Assembly (NCBI RefSeq): GCF_030532265.1
Contig: NZ_JAUNLM010000017.1
Coordinates: 1-40,428, forward strand
Origin: Clostridium sp.
GTDB lineage: Bacteria; Bacillota; Clostridia; Clostridiales; Clostridiaceae
Length of the DNA: 40,428 nucleotides
Reading direction: 5' to 3'
Positions 16,384 through 26,383 of the stretch are shown piece by piece. Under the pieces are notes generated by a model, which saw only the letters and a program-made list of their open reading frames with translations, was not told the origin of the DNA and ran no database searches. Every line of letters starts with the position of its first letter. Position 1 is the first letter of the stretch. Position numbers and translations under genes: made by a program.

Positions 16384-17091
16384 TTACCCTTTAATTCTAT
16401 TTAATATTTCTTTGTATGCTTCCTCTACATTTCCTAAATCTCTTCTAAATCTATCTTTATCTAATTTTTCTCCTGTTGTTGCATCCCAAAATCTACATGT
16501 ATCTGGTGAAATTTCATCAGCAAGTAAAATTTCTCCTTTTTCATCTCTTCCAAATTCTATTTTAAAATCTATTAAATTTATATTTTGTTTCTTAAAAAAT
16601 TCTTTTAATAAGTCATTTATCTTATTTGTCATATCATAAATCTTATTAAGCTCTTCAAAAGTTGTAGCTCCAATTGCTACTGCATGATAATCATTTATAA
16701 GTGGATCTCCTAAAGAATCATCTTTATATGATAGTTCAAAAACTGTAGTTTTAAGATTAAATCCTTCTTCAATTCCTAATCTCTTTGCCATACTTCCAGC
16801 TGCCACATTTCTAACTATTACTTCAAGTGGAATTATAGAAACTTTTTTACAAAGCTGATCTCTATCATTTATTTTTTTTATAAAATGAGTCTTTATTCCA
16901 GATTCATTTAACATTTGAAAAATTGTTGATGTTATTGAATTATTTAAAATACCTTTGTTATTTATTTGAGATTTTTTTTCTCCATTAAAAGCTGTTGCAT
17001 CATCTTTGTAATGAACTATAACTTCATTTTCATTTTTGCTTTTAAATATTTGTTTTGCCTTTCCTTCATATAACATTTCTAATTTTTCCAT
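16384..17091 (-). CDS. purC: Phosphoribosylaminoimidazole-succinocarboxamide synthase
   Basis: A 235-aa SAICAR synthetase of usual length. It has [44 protein letters not shown] and [14 protein letters not shown]. It adds aspartate to CAIR. Its ATG shares one base with the purE stop (TAATG), a tight translational coupling. Confidence 0.97.
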   Translation of the reverse strand: MEKLEMLYEGKAKQIFKSKNENEVIVHYKDDATAFNGEKKSQINNKGILNNSITSTIFQMLNESGIKTHFIKKINDRDQLCKKVSIIPLEVIVRNVAAGSMAKRLGIEEGFNLKTTVFELSYKDDSLGDPLINDYHAVAIGATTFEELNKIYDMTNKINDLLKEFFKKQNINLIDFKIEFGRDEKGEILLADEISPDTCRFWDATTGEKLDKDRFRRDLGNVEEAYKEILNRIKG

Positions 17092-17570
17092 TATAAATCA
17101 ACTCCTTTTGAATTTTCTTCTATAAACCTTTTTTTCATTCTTCTTCTAAAGTCAACTAAATCGTCTTTTATATTAGGATATTTAAGTGAAAGCATTTGTA
17201 CAGCAAGCATTCCTGCATTATAACTATTATTTATACCAACTGTTGCAACCGGTATTCCCTTTGGCATTTGAACGATTGATAGAAGTGCATCCATCCCCTC
17301 AAGTGCTGCCTTAACCGGAACTCCAATAACTGGAATTGTTGTATGACTTGCAATAACTCCAGGAAGATGTGCCGCTAGACCTGCTCCCGCAATAATTATT
17401 TCACACCCTTTATCTTCTATTTCTTTTAATGTTTCAATTAACTTTTCTGGTACTCTATGTGCTGATAAAATAAACGCTTCATATTCAACATTAAATTCTT
17501 TTAAAGCATTGGCAGCTCCTCTCATAATCTCTATATCTGATTTACTCCCAAAAAATATAGCTACTTTCAT
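17091..17570 (-). CDS. purE: N5-carboxyaminoimidazole ribonucleotide mutase
   Basis: A 159-aa class I PurE. It has [21 protein letters not shown] (the catalytic His region), [11 protein letters not shown] and [20 protein letters not shown]. No purK is present in the operon, so N5-CAIR must come from elsewhere in the genome or be bypassed. It starts 16 nt after purL, behind AGAGGTG. Confidence 0.96.
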   Translation of the reverse strand: MKVAIFFGSKSDIEIMRGAANALKEFNVEYEAFILSAHRVPEKLIETLKEIEDKGCEIIIAGAGLAAHLPGVIASHTTIPVIGVPVKAALEGMDALLSIVQMPKGIPVATVGINNSYNAGMLAVQMLSLKYPNIKDDLVDFRRRMKKRFIEENSKGVDL

Positions 17571-17586
17571 TTATAAAACACCTCTT

Positions 17587-20500
17587 TTATTTAAAATAAT
17601 TTACTCCTGCTTTAAATATTTTTTGATCAAAGTTTCCTAATATATTTTTATAAAGATTTTCCCCAACTCTTTCTGAGTGCCCCATCTTACCAAAGATTCT
17701 TCCATCTTTACTTGTTATACCTTCAATTGCAAAAACTGAACCATTTGGATTAAATGGCATATCCATTGTAGGTTCTCCATTTAAATCAACATACTGAGTT
17801 GCAACTTGTCCATTATCTACAAGTTCTTTTATAAGATTTTCATTTGCTACAAATTTACCTTCACCATGAGATATTGGAATTTGATGAATATCTGAAACTT
17901 CTACTTCACTAAGCCAAGGAGACTTATTTGAAACTATTTTTGTATTTACTATAGTTGACACATGCCTATTTATATCGTTATAAGTTAATGTTGCTGAATC
18001 TTCATCTATATCTCTTATCTCCCCATAAGGAAGTAATCCTAATTTTATAAGTGCTTGAAAGCCGTTACAAATCCCTAAAATTAATCCATCTCTATTATTT
18101 AAAAAATTCATAACACTATTCTTTATTTTTTCATTTCTAAATATAGTTGCTATAAATTTAGCTGATCCATCTGGTTCATCTCCAGCTGAAAAACCTCCTG
18201 GTATCATTATTATTTGAGCTTTATCAATTTCTTCTTTCAATTTATCAATGGATTCTAATAACATCTCTTTATTTAAATTTCTTATAAGTACTTCAGTAAC
18301 AATTGCTCCTTCTTTTTCAAAAGCTTTTTTGCAATCATACTCGCAGTTTGTACCAGGAAATACTGGAATTACAACTTTAGGATTTTTAATTTTAACTTTT
18401 GATGATTTTATTTTAAAATTATTTTTTTCTTCTATTTTTATACCGCTTATATCGCTATTTTTACTATTTATTTTTGATTTAAATACATTTTCTAACTTTT
18501 CTTCATATACTTCTTGTAAATAATTCAAATTAAATTCTAAGTCATATTCGTTACATCTAATATAATTACTTTCTAATGTTTTACCTATTACTTTATAATT
18601 TGTTCCTTCAAAATCTTTCTCTATATTTATATCTTTTTTAACTTCTAAAATTAAACTTCCATAGTTAAAACCAAATAACTCATCTTTAGAAACATTACTA
18701 AATTCTACTCCAATTTTATTTCCTAATGCCATCTTTGTTATTCCTTCAGCCACTCCACCAAACTTAATTGAATATGCTGAAATTACTTTTTTATCACATA
18801 TTAATTCATGTAATTTATTAAAATTATTTTTTAATGTATTTATATTTAATGTTCCGTCTTCTAATTTTTTAGATTTTAACATTATAATTGTTGAGTTCTT
18901 CTCCTTAAACTCTGGTGAAATAATATTTTTAGCTTTCTCAACAGTTACTGCAAATGAAATAAGACTTGGTGGAACATCAATATTTTTAAAAGTTCCTGAC
19001 ATAGAATCTTTTCCACCTATTGCTGGAATTTCTAAATCTTTTTGTGCTTTAAATGCCCCAAGTAATGCACTAAATGGCTTTCCCCATCTTTCTTCATTAT
19101 TTCCTAACTTCTCAAAATATTCTTGAAGAGTTAACCTTATTTTTTTATAGTCTCCACCCATAGCTACAACCTTTGTAACTGATTCTATTACAGAATAATA
19201 TGCCATATGAAACGGACTCCAAGTTCCAAGATAAGGATTAAATCCATATGTCATAATTGATGCATCTTTACTTTCTCCATTTAACACTGGAATTTTTGCT
19301 GCCATTCCTTCTGCTGGAGTAATTTGATACTTCCCTCCAAGTGGCATAAGAACTGTATTTCCACCAATAGTTGAATCAAATCTTTCTATAAGCCCCTTTT
19401 TGCTACATACATTTAAACTTTTTAATACATTAATCCATTTTTCTTTTATATCTACATTTTCTACATCATATGGATATTCTTCTATTTTATTAATCTTTAT
19501 ATTAGTTTCTTGAGTTTTTCCATTTGTATCCAAAAAACTTCTTTTTATATCAACTATTGTTTTACCTCTCCAAGTCATTTTAAGTCTTTCATCATCTGTA
19601 ACTTCTGCAACAACTCTAGCTTCCAAATTTTCTTCTTCTGAAAGCTCTATAAACCTTTTAGCATTTTCCCTTTTTACTACAACAGCCATTCTTTCTTGTG
19701 ATTCTGATATAGCAATTTCAGTTCCATCTAATCCTTCATATTTTTTTGTTACTTTATCTAAATCTATATTAATACCTCTACAAAGCTCCCCTATTGCAAC
19801 CGATACTCCACCAGCTCCAAAATCATTACACCTTTTAATCATTTTAGAAACTTCTTTATTTCTAAATAATCTTTGTATTTTTCTTTCAATTACTGGATTT
19901 CCTTTTTGCACTTCAGCACCTGAAGTTTCTATTGAATCTTCTGTATGTTCCTTTGAAGAACCAGTCGCCCCACCAATTCCATCTCTTCCAGTTCTTCCAC
20001 CAACAAGTATTACTACATCAGAAGCATTTGGCGTTTCTCTAACAACATTTTCTTTTGGAGCCGCTGCAATTACTGCTCCAATTTCCATTCTCTTTGCCAC
20101 ATAATTTGGATGATATACCTCATCAACTTGACCTGTTGCAAGTCCTATTTGATTTCCATAAGAACTATATCCATTAGCTGCCCCTAGTGTTATAGTTCTT
20201 TGTGGAAGTTTACCTTTTAAAGTTTCTTGTATGCTAACTGTAGGATCAGAAGCTCCTGTAATTCTCATTGCTTGATATACATACGTTCTTCCAGATAAAG
20301 GATCCCTTATAGCTCCTCCAAGGCAAGTTGCTGCTCCTCCAAAAGGTTCTATTTCCGTTGGATGATTATGTGTTTCATTTTTAAACATTAAAAGATATTC
20401 TTCTATACCTTTATCAGTTTCAACATTTACTTTTATTGAGCAAGCATTTATTTCATCTGATAAATCTAAATCATCAAGTAATCCCTTAAGCTTAAGCTCC

Positions 20501-21345
20501 TTCATTGATAAAGTTGCTATATCCATAAGGCTTATTTTTCTATTTGTATTTTCACCATATACAAATTCTCTTGATTTTATGTAATTTTCATATGATTTTT
20601 TTATTGGGTTTGTATATTTACTTTCTTCTATTTGGATTTTTTTGATAGATGTTTCAAAGGTAGTATGTCTACAGTGATCAGACCAATAAGTATCTATTAC
20701 TTTAATTTCAGTAATACTAGGATTTCTATTTTCTTCTTTAAAATAATCTCTAATCATAATTAAATCTTCAAAACTCATTGCAAGTCCTTGAGTTTTATGA
20801 AAATTTTTCAATTCATTATCCTTTTTAGTTATAAAATCATTCAATATTTCAATATCTTTAGGAATAATTGTATTATTTACCAATTCATTTGAATATAAAG
20901 AAACTTCTCTAGAATCTACTGGATTTATATAATATTTTTTTATTTTTTCTATTTCATTCTTTGAAAGATTTCCTTTTAAAACAATAACTTTTGAAGATTT
21001 AACCTCTGAATTGTTATTAGATGTTAATAGCATTATACATTCTTTTGCAGAATCTGCACGTTGATCATATTGCCCTGGCAAATATTCAACACAAAAAGCA
21101 ATCTCATCTTCTTTTAACTTTATAATATCTTCATAAACATTATCAACTGGTGGTTCTCTAAAAATAGTGTTTAATGCCTCTTTATAATAAATTTCTTCTA
21201 AATTTCCTATTACATATTTATTTAACACTCTTACATTAATTAAATTATCTACTTTTAAATTTTCCTTAAAATCTTTTAAAAGTATATTTGCCTCTATATC
21301 AAAGCCATCTTTTTTTTCAACAAATATTATTTTATTATTAACCAT
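17587..21345 (-). CDS. purL: Phosphoribosylformylglycinamidine synthase (fused PurL with glutaminase)
   Basis: The true start is ATG 21345, behind GGTGGAGGG (21359-21351); the frame stays open about 30 codons upstream but with no ribosome site. The 1252-aa protein is the large single-chain clade found in clostridia. It has the linker and FGAM domains with SDHCRHTTFET, KNETHNHPTEIEPFGGAATC, GGRTGRDGIGGAT and GKDSMSGTF. The C-terminal glutaminase carries VFPGTNCEYD, IPGGFSAGDEPDGSA and the nucleophile Cys in LGICNGFQAL. It converts FGAR to FGAM, step 4. It is first in the operon. Confidence 0.95.
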   Translation of the reverse strand: MVNNKIIFVEKKDGFDIEANILLKDFKENLKVDNLINVRVLNKYVIGNLEEIYYKEALNTIFREPPVDNVYEDIIKLKEDEIAFCVEYLPGQYDQRADSAKECIMLLTSNNNSEVKSSKVIVLKGNLSKNEIEKIKKYYINPVDSREVSLYSNELVNNTIIPKDIEILNDFITKKDNELKNFHKTQGLAMSFEDLIMIRDYFKEENRNPSITEIKVIDTYWSDHCRHTTFETSIKKIQIEESKYTNPIKKSYENYIKSREFVYGENTNRKISLMDIATLSMKELKLKGLLDDLDLSDEINACSIKVNVETDKGIEEYLLMFKNETHNHPTEIEPFGGAATCLGGAIRDPLSGRTYVYQAMRITGASDPTVSIQETLKGKLPQRTITLGAANGYSSYGNQIGLATGQVDEVYHPNYVAKRMEIGAVIAAAPKENVVRETPNASDVVILVGGRTGRDGIGGATGSSKEHTEDSIETSGAEVQKGNPVIERKIQRLFRNKEVSKMIKRCNDFGAGGVSVAIGELCRGINIDLDKVTKKYEGLDGTEIAISESQERMAVVVKRENAKRFIELSEEENLEARVVAEVTDDERLKMTWRGKTIVDIKRSFLDTNGKTQETNIKINKIEEYPYDVENVDIKEKWINVLKSLNVCSKKGLIERFDSTIGGNTVLMPLGGKYQITPAEGMAAKIPVLNGESKDASIMTYGFNPYLGTWSPFHMAYYSVIESVTKVVAMGGDYKKIRLTLQEYFEKLGNNEERWGKPFSALLGAFKAQKDLEIPAIGGKDSMSGTFKNIDVPPSLISFAVTVEKAKNIISPEFKEKNSTIIMLKSKKLEDGTLNINTLKNNFNKLHELICDKKVISAYSIKFGGVAEGITKMALGNKIGVEFSNVSKDELFGFNYGSLILEVKKDINIEKDFEGTNYKVIGKTLESNYIRCNEYDLEFNLNYLQEVYEEKLENVFKSKINSKNSDISGIKIEEKNNFKIKSSKVKIKNPKVVIPVFPGTNCEYDCKKAFEKEGAIVTEVLIRNLNKEMLLESIDKLKEEIDKAQIIMIPGGFSAGDEPDGSAKFIATIFRNEKIKNSVMNFLNNRDGLILGICNGFQALIKLGLLPYGEIRDIDEDSATLTYNDINRHVSTIVNTKIVSNKSPWLSEVEVSDIHQIPISHGEGKFVANENLIKELVDNGQVATQYVDLNGEPTMDMPFNPNGSVFAIEGITSKDGRIFGKMGHSERVGENLYKNILGNFDQKIFKAGVNYFK

Positions 21346-21350
21346 CTTAT

Positions 21351-21359
21351 CCCTCCACC
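21351..21359 (-). promoter_or_regulatory. Ribosome-binding site that fixes the purL start
   Basis: GGTGGAGGG, 5 nt before ATG 21345. It lies inside the upstream-extended open frame and decides for the shorter protein. Confidence 0.8.
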
Positions 21360-21403
21360 ATATTTTTATTAATCCTTTTATAAATACCTCTTTTTGTAAA
21401 TTC

Positions 21404-21432
21404 AGAATATCACTCCGCAGCAAAAAAGTCAA
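21404..21432 (-). promoter_or_regulatory. Sigma-A promoter of the purine operon
   Basis: On the minus strand TTGACT (21432-21427), 17 nt, TATTCT (21409-21404). Transcription would begin near 21397, leaving a leader of about 50 nt with no purine riboswitch in it. Confidence 0.8.
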
Positions 21433-21453
21433 CATTATTCATTTTATTTATTT

Positions 21454-21512
21454 TAATATTCGTATTATAATCCGTATATTAATTTAATATATTCTTTTTA
21501 AAATACGTATTT
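21454..21512 (-). promoter_or_regulatory. PurBox-like sites upstream of purL
   Basis: On the minus strand AATACGAATATTA (about 21466-21454) and ATATACGGATTAT (about 21480-21468) resemble the CGAA-centred PurBox of Firmicutes PurR. A palindromic AAATACGTATTTA lies at 21501-21513. All sit 20-80 bp upstream of the -35, where PurR binds in Bacillus. The matches are loose in this AT-rich DNA. Confidence 0.4.
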
Positions 21513-21534
21513 AATACATTTTTTATTTTAAAAT

Positions 21535-21560
21535 AAAAAAAAGCTGGTGATATCACCAGC
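21535..21560 (-). terminator. Terminator downstream of the MMPL/LxxG operon
   Basis: GCTGGTGAT-ATCACCAGC is a perfect palindrome at 21543-21560, followed by eight T on the minus strand. It isolates the operon from the purL promoter. Confidence 0.9.
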
Positions 21561-21605
21561 AAGTTTCAACCTACGTAACCTCCTCTTTATGTAGAAGGTC
21601 ATTTT
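21543..21605 (-). ncRNA. Structured 3' element or candidate small RNA
   Basis: On the minus strand TGACCTTCT, loop ACATAAAG, AGGAGGTTA can form a 9-bp hairpin that buries a GGAGG sequence. A stretch ending in GTAGGTTGAAACTT and then a strong terminator follow. A TATAAT hexamer lies just upstream (about 21616-21611) but without a clear -35. It may be an independent RNA of about 65 nt or the 3' UTR of the LxxG gene. No Rfam class was recognised. Confidence 0.35.
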
Positions 21606-21647
21606 TATTATAAACAAATTTAAAATTATTTATGCTAATAAGATAAT

Positions 21648-24257
21648 TTAAAATATATTTTTAATTATCTTTTTAATCCATGCAATAAATCCTGTTTCTT
21701 CTTCTTGATTATTTTCTTTAACTTCCTTTGTTTCTGGGGCCTTTATTTCATTTGTTTTCATAATGAATTTTACACTACCATCCATTTTATTATTTTTTCC
21801 TGTAAAAGTATCATATTCAGTAGATAATTTTACAAGCTCATCTTTAACTTCAATTACATCTTCAACCTTTTCTGTTGCCTCTTCTCCTTTATTACTTAAA
21901 GTTTTTATTCCCTTTTCATTAAATTCCTTCATACCATTATTTAATTTTTGACTTCCATCAGCAAGTTGATTTACTCCATCCTCTAATTGTGGTAAACTCT
22001 TTATTAACTCTCTTGCTCTTTGTACATTTCCTTTTTCTAATGATGATCTAGTTATTCGAAGTATATCTTCACTATCTTTTAAATCCTGTTGCATTGAAAG
22101 TAATTTATTACCCAAATATTTTACTTCCTTAATATTTAATTCTCCATTTCCACTACTTAATACAGCCTTAATACTATCTATTGTTTTTTGTGAAGAATCT
22201 AAATCATTATAAAATTTATTTATACTTTCTATTAAATTTTTATTTTCTTTTATTCCATTAATCATTTTATTTATTGATTCTATATTATTTTTATTTAATT
22301 TTATATCTTCTGATAATAAATTTAAGTTATTCTTTAATCCTTCTATAGCTTTTATATCATTTTCATTTAAACTTAAAATACTATCTCCAATTCCTTTTAT
22401 TATTTTTTGATTATTATTGTCTTTATAGCTTGAATAAAATTTCGCTATATTAGCTCTTGAGCTTTCATTTGAAAGAACACTACTAGTTGAATTTAATATT
22501 GGATCTAATTCTTTTAAATCCTTTATACTTGCCATAATGCCTTTCATATTTTCTCCATATCCATTTATTTTTTTAGCATCTAATTGTATTTGATCTTTTG
22601 TAAAATCTTTTTCTGTTAGACTATTTATTACATTTTTTAATTGAGCCCCTTGACTTCCATAGACTCCATCAATATATTTATTCACCTTTGCTTTTGCTTC
22701 TGCTAATGGTATTTTATTTTGATTCATTTCACCAATAACCATTGATTTCATTATCAAATAACTTGATCCATAAACCTTCATATCTGATGCCATAGCATTC
22801 ATATTTTTTAGATTTTCATTACTCAACATTTTTTGAGTATTTTTTATTTTTGAATTTATATAACCTAAAAAATTATTAGCCTTTTTATCTAAGCTTCCAC
22901 CTGGTGTTGAATTTATAGCCCCATCTAATACTTTTTCCATTGGTTCAATTGAATTCTTTGCTTTCCTTGCTGAATTTATTAAATTTTGACCTCTTTTTAA
23001 GTTTTGTCCACTTACAATATTTGTCATATTATTTAATTTTTTTAAAGTTTCAGGATTTATATTTTCATATCCCTCTTTTAACTTCGTTATATCATTTAAA
23101 AGCTTATTAAAGTTGTCATCTTTTGAAAGCCCTCTAAAAGTATTAATTGAAGCTTCTAAAAGCTTTTGGTTTTGTAATATTCCTTCTCCATCTTTTATTA
23201 AAGTATTAACTTTATCAACATTATCCTCTGTAAATAAAGATAATACTTCTTTTGTTTTTTCTGTGTTTATATTTTTTGCAAAATAAGCATCATCTATTAA
23301 TTTATTTGCTTTTGATACCTGTTTATCTGAATTTATAATTCCAAGAGCTTCTTTTAGATTATTGTTATTTAATTGTCCCTTTCCTTTATCTAATTCTTTT
23401 TTAGCTTTAAGTAACCCTTCACTTAAGGCATTAGTTCCTTTAAGCAATTCATCTGATGCATCATTTAATTTATTTAAAGAATCTTTTATTTCATCTATTG
23501 AATCAGCAGCTTTTAATTTACTTAAATCAGGCAACTGTGTTGTTGCAGTTATCATTATAGGTCCAAGTTCAAAATTCTCTACATATCCTTCTATTACTAA
23601 CTTATCTTCAAGATTTATTTCTAAATCTTTATCATTTAAATTTAAACTTTCTTTAAGACCTGGAAATGCAGCAAAGGCTACAATATTATTATTTCCTTCT
23701 GATATAATTGTTCCTGAATTTACTTTTAAATCTTTAAATTTATCAATAGGAAGTTTAACTATAGTTGCTGTAGTTAATGGTGTATATATCTTTCTTGTTT
23801 TTCCATTAATATTTACATTTTTTGATGATTTATTTTTAAATTCTAATTCTATCCTTATTTTTCCTGACTTACCTGCAATCTCATTTTCCTTAACCTTTTC
23901 ATCATTAATAAAATAATTTATTTTTACATCAAGTGGAATTTCTTTATCAGTATTTCCGCTATAATAAAGATCACTTCCATTTACCTTCCACTTAAGCTTA
24001 TCTCCATCTTTAATTGGCTTGTCATCGCCTTTTATATTTTCTATATTTTTAAGACTTGTCTCATCTTCTATATCTAAATTTCCTGAATCTGTGTGTATCC
24101 AGTTAGTAACTGTTGTTTTCTCTACCTTACCATCAGAACTTAGATTTACATATACACTTTCATCTTTGTTTATTTCACTAGCTCCCGCAATTGTACTTGT
24201 AGCCATAGAACCTATTATTGCTAATGCTATTACTTTTTTAGACATTGATTTATACAT
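21648..24257 (-). CDS. Exported LxxG heptad-repeat coiled-coil protein
   Basis: The start is set at ATG 24257 behind CAGGGGGAGA, giving 869 aa; 13 more codons are open upstream but lack an RBS. The N-terminus MYKSMSKKVIALAIIGSMA ending near TIAGASE is a Sec signal peptide. A beta-rich region follows (about 30-260). About 500 residues of helical coiled coil come next, with LxxG heptads near both ends (SEGLLKAKKELDKGKG and ADGSQKLNNG) as in YhgE/Pip-like proteins. Unlike YhgE there are no flanking transmembrane domains; the tail TGFIAWIKKIIKNIF is short and amphipathic. It lies 26 nt after the MMPL permease gene, so it is probably its extracytoplasmic partner. The function is unknown. Confidence 0.82.
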   Translation of the reverse strand: MYKSMSKKVIALAIIGSMATSTIAGASEINKDESVYVNLSSDGKVEKTTVTNWIHTDSGNLDIEDETSLKNIENIKGDDKPIKDGDKLKWKVNGSDLYYSGNTDKEIPLDVKINYFINDEKVKENEIAGKSGKIRIELEFKNKSSKNVNINGKTRKIYTPLTTATIVKLPIDKFKDLKVNSGTIISEGNNNIVAFAAFPGLKESLNLNDKDLEINLEDKLVIEGYVENFELGPIMITATTQLPDLSKLKAADSIDEIKDSLNKLNDASDELLKGTNALSEGLLKAKKELDKGKGQLNNNNLKEALGIINSDKQVSKANKLIDDAYFAKNINTEKTKEVLSLFTEDNVDKVNTLIKDGEGILQNQKLLEASINTFRGLSKDDNFNKLLNDITKLKEGYENINPETLKKLNNMTNIVSGQNLKRGQNLINSARKAKNSIEPMEKVLDGAINSTPGGSLDKKANNFLGYINSKIKNTQKMLSNENLKNMNAMASDMKVYGSSYLIMKSMVIGEMNQNKIPLAEAKAKVNKYIDGVYGSQGAQLKNVINSLTEKDFTKDQIQLDAKKINGYGENMKGIMASIKDLKELDPILNSTSSVLSNESSRANIAKFYSSYKDNNNQKIIKGIGDSILSLNENDIKAIEGLKNNLNLLSEDIKLNKNNIESINKMINGIKENKNLIESINKFYNDLDSSQKTIDSIKAVLSSGNGELNIKEVKYLGNKLLSMQQDLKDSEDILRITRSSLEKGNVQRARELIKSLPQLEDGVNQLADGSQKLNNGMKEFNEKGIKTLSNKGEEATEKVEDVIEVKDELVKLSTEYDTFTGKNNKMDGSVKFIMKTNEIKAPETKEVKENNQEEETGFIAWIKKIIKNIF

Positions 24258-24283
24258 AAATATCTCCCCCTGACTTATAAATT

Positions 24284-26344
24284 TTAACCACGCCATTTTA
24301 ATGATGTTTTGTTTATTATTCCTTCTGAAACTAATAATAAAGATGGTAATATTAAAAGAATTACTGCCATACTAATTAAAGCTCCTCTAGAAATTAAAAA
24401 ACAAAGACTTCTAATTAATGACATATCTGATACCATTGCTACAGCTCCTGTTGCTCCAAAAAAAGTAAGTCCAGATGTAACAATAGATTTTGCTGATCCT
24501 TTTACCGCTATAAGTATAGCTTCATGTTTTTCATATCCCTTTCTAAGTTCTTCTCTAAACCTAGATGTCATTAAAATTGCGTAATCAACTGTTGCTCCAA
24601 GTTGTATTGTTCCAATTACTATACTAGCTACAAAAGGAATTTCATTTCCAGTATAATAAGGAATACCCATATTTATAAAAATAGCAAATTCTATAGCAGA
24701 AACTAAAAGTATTGGTACTGATATTGATTTAAATACTATTAGTATTATCAAGAATATTGCTATTATTGAATATACTGATACCATTTTAAAATCTCTATCT
24801 GAAGTTGTTATTAAATCCTTTGTAAGAGGTCCCTCACCAGCAACTAAAGCGCCTTTATCATAACTTTTAACGATATCTATAATTTCATCAATTTGTTTAT
24901 TTTCTTCATCTTTTGCTGCCTTATATTCTGAATTTGCAAGTATAAGATTATATCCACCACTTTTAAATATCTCCCTTATATTTTTAGGAATAAATTCTTC
25001 TGGAACTGCTGGACCTATTAATTTGTCATAAGATATTACTGATGTTATTCCTTTAACATCCTCTATTTTCTTTGTTATTTCTTTAACCTTATATGGTTTT
25101 ACATTTTCATTAACTAAAATAAAATGTGTTGTCATCATATTAAACTTATCTTTTAATTTATTTGTTGCTACTATAGATGGCATATCCTTTGGCAAAGTTT
25201 CATCTAAATTATAATAAACCTTTGCATTATTTGAACCATATATAGCTGGAACTAAAAGTATAAAAAATATTGCTATAAAAACTTTATAGTGAGTTGTTAC
25301 AACTTTTGATAAATTATCAAAATTAGGAATTATAGTTTTATGTTTATATTTGTGAATTAATTTATCAAAAGTAAGGATTAATGCAGGTAATACTGTTACT
25401 GAACATATAACTCCAATTACAACACCCTTAGCCATAACTAAACCAATATCTCTTCCAAGAGTTAAGTCCATAGCACATAAAGCTAAGAAACCAGCTATTG
25501 TAGTTAATGATGATCCTGATATTGAAAGCATTGTTGTTTGAATTGCTTCTGCCATAGCTTGCTTTCTATTCTCAAACCTTGTAAGTTCTTCTTCATACCT
25601 ATGCATTAAAAATATTGAGTAATCCATAGTAACTCCAAGTTGAAGTACAGCCGCCAAAGCTTTAGTTATATAGGAAATTTCACCAAATATTATATTAGTA
25701 CCAAGATTAAATAGTATTCCAATTCCTATTGATACTAAAAATATTATAGGTACAAATGTAGATTCCATAGAAATTAATAAAACTACTAAAGAAATTATTA
25801 CTGCCAATATTACATAAAACGGTGTTTCTTTATCAGCCAAATCTTTTGTATCTTTAAGAATCGCTGACATACCACTTAAAAAGCACTGGTTATTTGTTAC
25901 TGATTTTATTTTTTCAATTGCATTTAATGTATTTTCTGATGCAACTGAATCATTATATTTTATAATGACCATAGTTGAATCACCATTAAACATTTGTTTT
26001 TTAACATCATCTGGTAACATATCTTTAGGAACTGATATGTCTAGTGCATCATCTATCCAAATAGCATTTTCCACACCTTCAATATTTTTAATTTTTTCCT
26101 TAAGTTTTACTACATCCTTATTTGGCATGCCTTCAATTATAAGCATTGAAGTTGCAGCATCTGAATAAACATCATCAAGTACTTTTTGACCTTTTGTAGA
26201 ATCTAAATTCTGTGGTAAGTAACTTAAAATATCATAATTTATTTTCGTATTTATAAAACCAAAAATAGCTGGAATTATTAATACTGCAGTTACTATTAAA
26301 ACTGTTTTTGTGTGATTAGAAATCCACTTCCCAAAATTCTTCAA
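24284..26344 (-). CDS. MMPL/RND-family transporter
   Basis: A 686-aa membrane protein starting at TTG (26344-26342) behind AAGGGGGG. It has two repeats, each with one N-terminal helix (about 13-33 and 355-375), a large extracytoplasmic loop (about 35-175 and 378-510) and five more helices. Signatures include LQLGVTMDYSIFLMHRY and the duplicate IQLGATVDYAILMTSRF, the latter pair carrying the proton-relay Asp. The family exports lipids or hydrophobic compounds or works with surface lipids. The operon with the LxxG protein and a palindromic operator suggests inducible export; the substrate cannot be deduced. Confidence 0.9.
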   Translation of the reverse strand: MKNFGKWISNHTKTVLIVTAVLIIPAIFGFINTKINYDILSYLPQNLDSTKGQKVLDDVYSDAATSMLIIEGMPNKDVVKLKEKIKNIEGVENAIWIDDALDISVPKDMLPDDVKKQMFNGDSTMVIIKYNDSVASENTLNAIEKIKSVTNNQCFLSGMSAILKDTKDLADKETPFYVILAVIISLVVLLISMESTFVPIIFLVSIGIGILFNLGTNIIFGEISYITKALAAVLQLGVTMDYSIFLMHRYEEELTRFENRKQAMAEAIQTTMLSISGSSLTTIAGFLALCAMDLTLGRDIGLVMAKGVVIGVICSVTVLPALILTFDKLIHKYKHKTIIPNFDNLSKVVTTHYKVFIAIFFILLVPAIYGSNNAKVYYNLDETLPKDMPSIVATNKLKDKFNMMTTHFILVNENVKPYKVKEITKKIEDVKGITSVISYDKLIGPAVPEEFIPKNIREIFKSGGYNLILANSEYKAAKDEENKQIDEIIDIVKSYDKGALVAGEGPLTKDLITTSDRDFKMVSVYSIIAIFLIILIVFKSISVPILLVSAIEFAIFINMGIPYYTGNEIPFVASIVIGTIQLGATVDYAILMTSRFREELRKGYEKHEAILIAVKGSAKSIVTSGLTFFGATGAVAMVSDMSLIRSLCFLISRGALISMAVILLILPSLLLVSEGIINKTSLKWRG

Positions 26345-26360
26345 TATTATCCCCCCTTAT

Positions 26361-26375
26361 ATGACTATTAGTCAT
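26361..26375. promoter_or_regulatory. TetR-like operator of the MMPL operon
   Basis: ATGACTA-T-TAGTCAT, a perfect 7+1+7 palindrome placed at about +3 to +17 of the predicted transcript. Repressors of the TetR family often control MMPL genes, but none is encoded in the window. Confidence 0.6.
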
Positions 26376-26383
26376 TTATTTTT

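Noticed and set aside
21346-21400. Purine riboswitch or T-box in the purL leader
   Set aside because: The leader is only about 50 nt and has none of the conserved blocks.
21346-21435. Thirty-codon N-terminal extension of PurL
   Set aside because: The ATG at 21345 has an ideal ribosome site. The extension overlaps the promoter -10 and so cannot be transcribed.
23362-23916. 184-codon plus-strand open frame
   Set aside because: It lies antisense within the LxxG coiled-coil gene, has no ribosome site, and its composition mirrors the coding strand.
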